From: an uncultured Desulfovibrio sp.
Lineage (GTDB): Bacteria; Desulfobacterota; Desulfovibrionia; Desulfovibrionales; Desulfovibrionaceae
Direction of reading: 5' to 3'
DNA length: 64,000 bases
NCBI GenBank assembly: GCA_913063155.1
Contig: CAJXYU010000002.1
Location: 496,001-560,000 of the forward strand
Of the stretch, positions 63,509 to 64,000 are shown one piece after another; position 1 is the stretch's first letter, and every line of letters starts with the position of its first letter. The position numbers and the translations under genes are program-made. The notes under the pieces are model-generated. The model made no database searches, was not told where the DNA came from, and saw only the letters and a list, made by a program, of their open reading frames with translations.

Positions 63509-64000
63509 CTACTTCAGGACCACATCCCTGACGAAGTACATGACGACGATGAAGGACAGCGCCGCCTTGGTGACGCCTGAGATGGCGCCCATGACGAGCG
63601 GCCAGCCGCCCGCCTGCGCAAGGGATTTGCGGGTGATTTGCATGCCCAGGCCTATGAGTCCGTATGCGAAGAACCAGATCATGGCGTCGGTCAGGGTCAC
63701 GATGGTTTTGGACTTCTTGTGAACCTGCTTGACCGCATGGGTGAGCGCGCTTTTCACCTCGCCGCTGATGACGATCTCCCTGCCTTTGGCGCGGGCCAGG
63801 ATGGATTCGAGCCCGGCCATTCTCTTTCGGGCCGTGGCGTCGAAAGCTTCCTTGTTGTCGCGGTCGTTGAAATCGCCTGCAATCTGGTGCTGGCGGATCA
63901 GGTCGGCGAAGGCTGCCTCCTCGCTGGCGTCCAATCCCGGAATGCCTGTCTGTTGCGCATTTTCCAGCACGGTGAGTTCTTCGGGAGTGACCTCGGTGCG
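63509..64000 (-). CDS. YeiH-like putative sulfate exporter (N-terminus beyond window)
   Basis: Only the last 163 residues are present; the frame is open to the right edge. The visible part has a soluble, charged insert of about 90 residues (TGIPGLDASEEAAFADL...REIVISGEV), then two membrane stretches, IVTLTDAMIWFFAYGLIGLGMQI and WPLVMGAISGVTKAALSFIVVMYFV. These match the C-terminal helices of the YeiH/UPF0324 family, often named putative sulfate exporters. The assignment rests on this tail only. First visible gene of the operon that ends with the pseudokinase. Confidence 0.6.
   Translation of the reverse strand, partial: RTEVTPEELTVLENAQQTGIPGLDASEEAAFADLIRQHQIAGDFNDRDNKEAFDATARKRMAGLESILARAKGREIVISGEVKSALTHAVKQVHKKSKTIVTLTDAMIWFFAYGLIGLGMQITRKSLAQAGGWPLVMGAISGVTKAALSFIVVMYFVRDVVLK

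Overview
The window reads as a chromosomal stretch of a free-living, motile, Gram-negative deltaproteobacterium, most probably a Desulfovibrio/Pseudodesulfovibrio-type sulfate reducer. This is inferred from gene content: five chemoreceptors, a sigma54 activator with stacked PAS domains, and a YeiH-like putative sulfate exporter in an operon with universal stress proteins. No rRNA, tRNA, CRISPR array, insertion sequence or prophage was seen. Most genes have clear Shine-Dalgarno (SD) sequences; GTG and TTG starts are fairly common.

Left part. Positions 1-10446 (minus strand) form a myo-inositol catabolic block: mmsA/iolA, iolD, iolG, two tandem near-identical sodium:solute symporters, and a cNMP/CBS/DUF294 protein that runs off the left edge. 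A divergent FadR-type GntR gene (10938-11633) is the probable regulator. Positions 11744-17730 (minus) are a nucleoside/nucleobase operon: BMP-type binding protein, ABC ATPase, two permeases and a CodA-like deaminase, behind a good sigma70 promoter. Two tandem chemoreceptors of identical length (17985-23165) share an unusual promoter element. Next come a PilZ protein, a membrane acyltransferase with a doubtful C-terminus, a thioredoxin-type arsenate reductase, and an NSS amino-acid transporter with a 33-residue MetS-like subunit.

Middle part. Positions 28675-33041 carry infA, a CatA-like acetyltransferase, an endonuclease/exonuclease/phosphatase-family protein, threonine dehydrogenase (tdh) and a methyltransferase. 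Positions 33228-42040 carry a dipeptide-type ABC transporter, an M20 peptidase, kbl and a divergent Lrp/AsnC regulator. Together with tdh these would take up and hydrolyse peptides and convert threonine to glycine plus acetyl-CoA. Three more chemoreceptors follow (42178-48352), then a MocR regulator divergent from azlCD with direct repeats between them.

Right part. Positions 51486-56778 carry an acyl-CoA ligase, an exported cyclophilin, an operon of response regulator, CPBP protease and glycosyltransferase, and a small unrecognised gene. Positions 57019-64000 are the least conventional part: a sigma54 activator with a degenerate receiver, a thioredoxin-fold protein without CxxC, and a convergent six-gene operon (YeiH-like exporter, 60-residue membrane peptide, universal stress protein, two unrecognised proteins, and a pseudokinase fused to a Usp-like domain). 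Short direct repeats, two TCACGTGA palindromes and a hairpin that sequesters a ribosome-binding site lie inside it. This is the best candidate here for an undescribed system.
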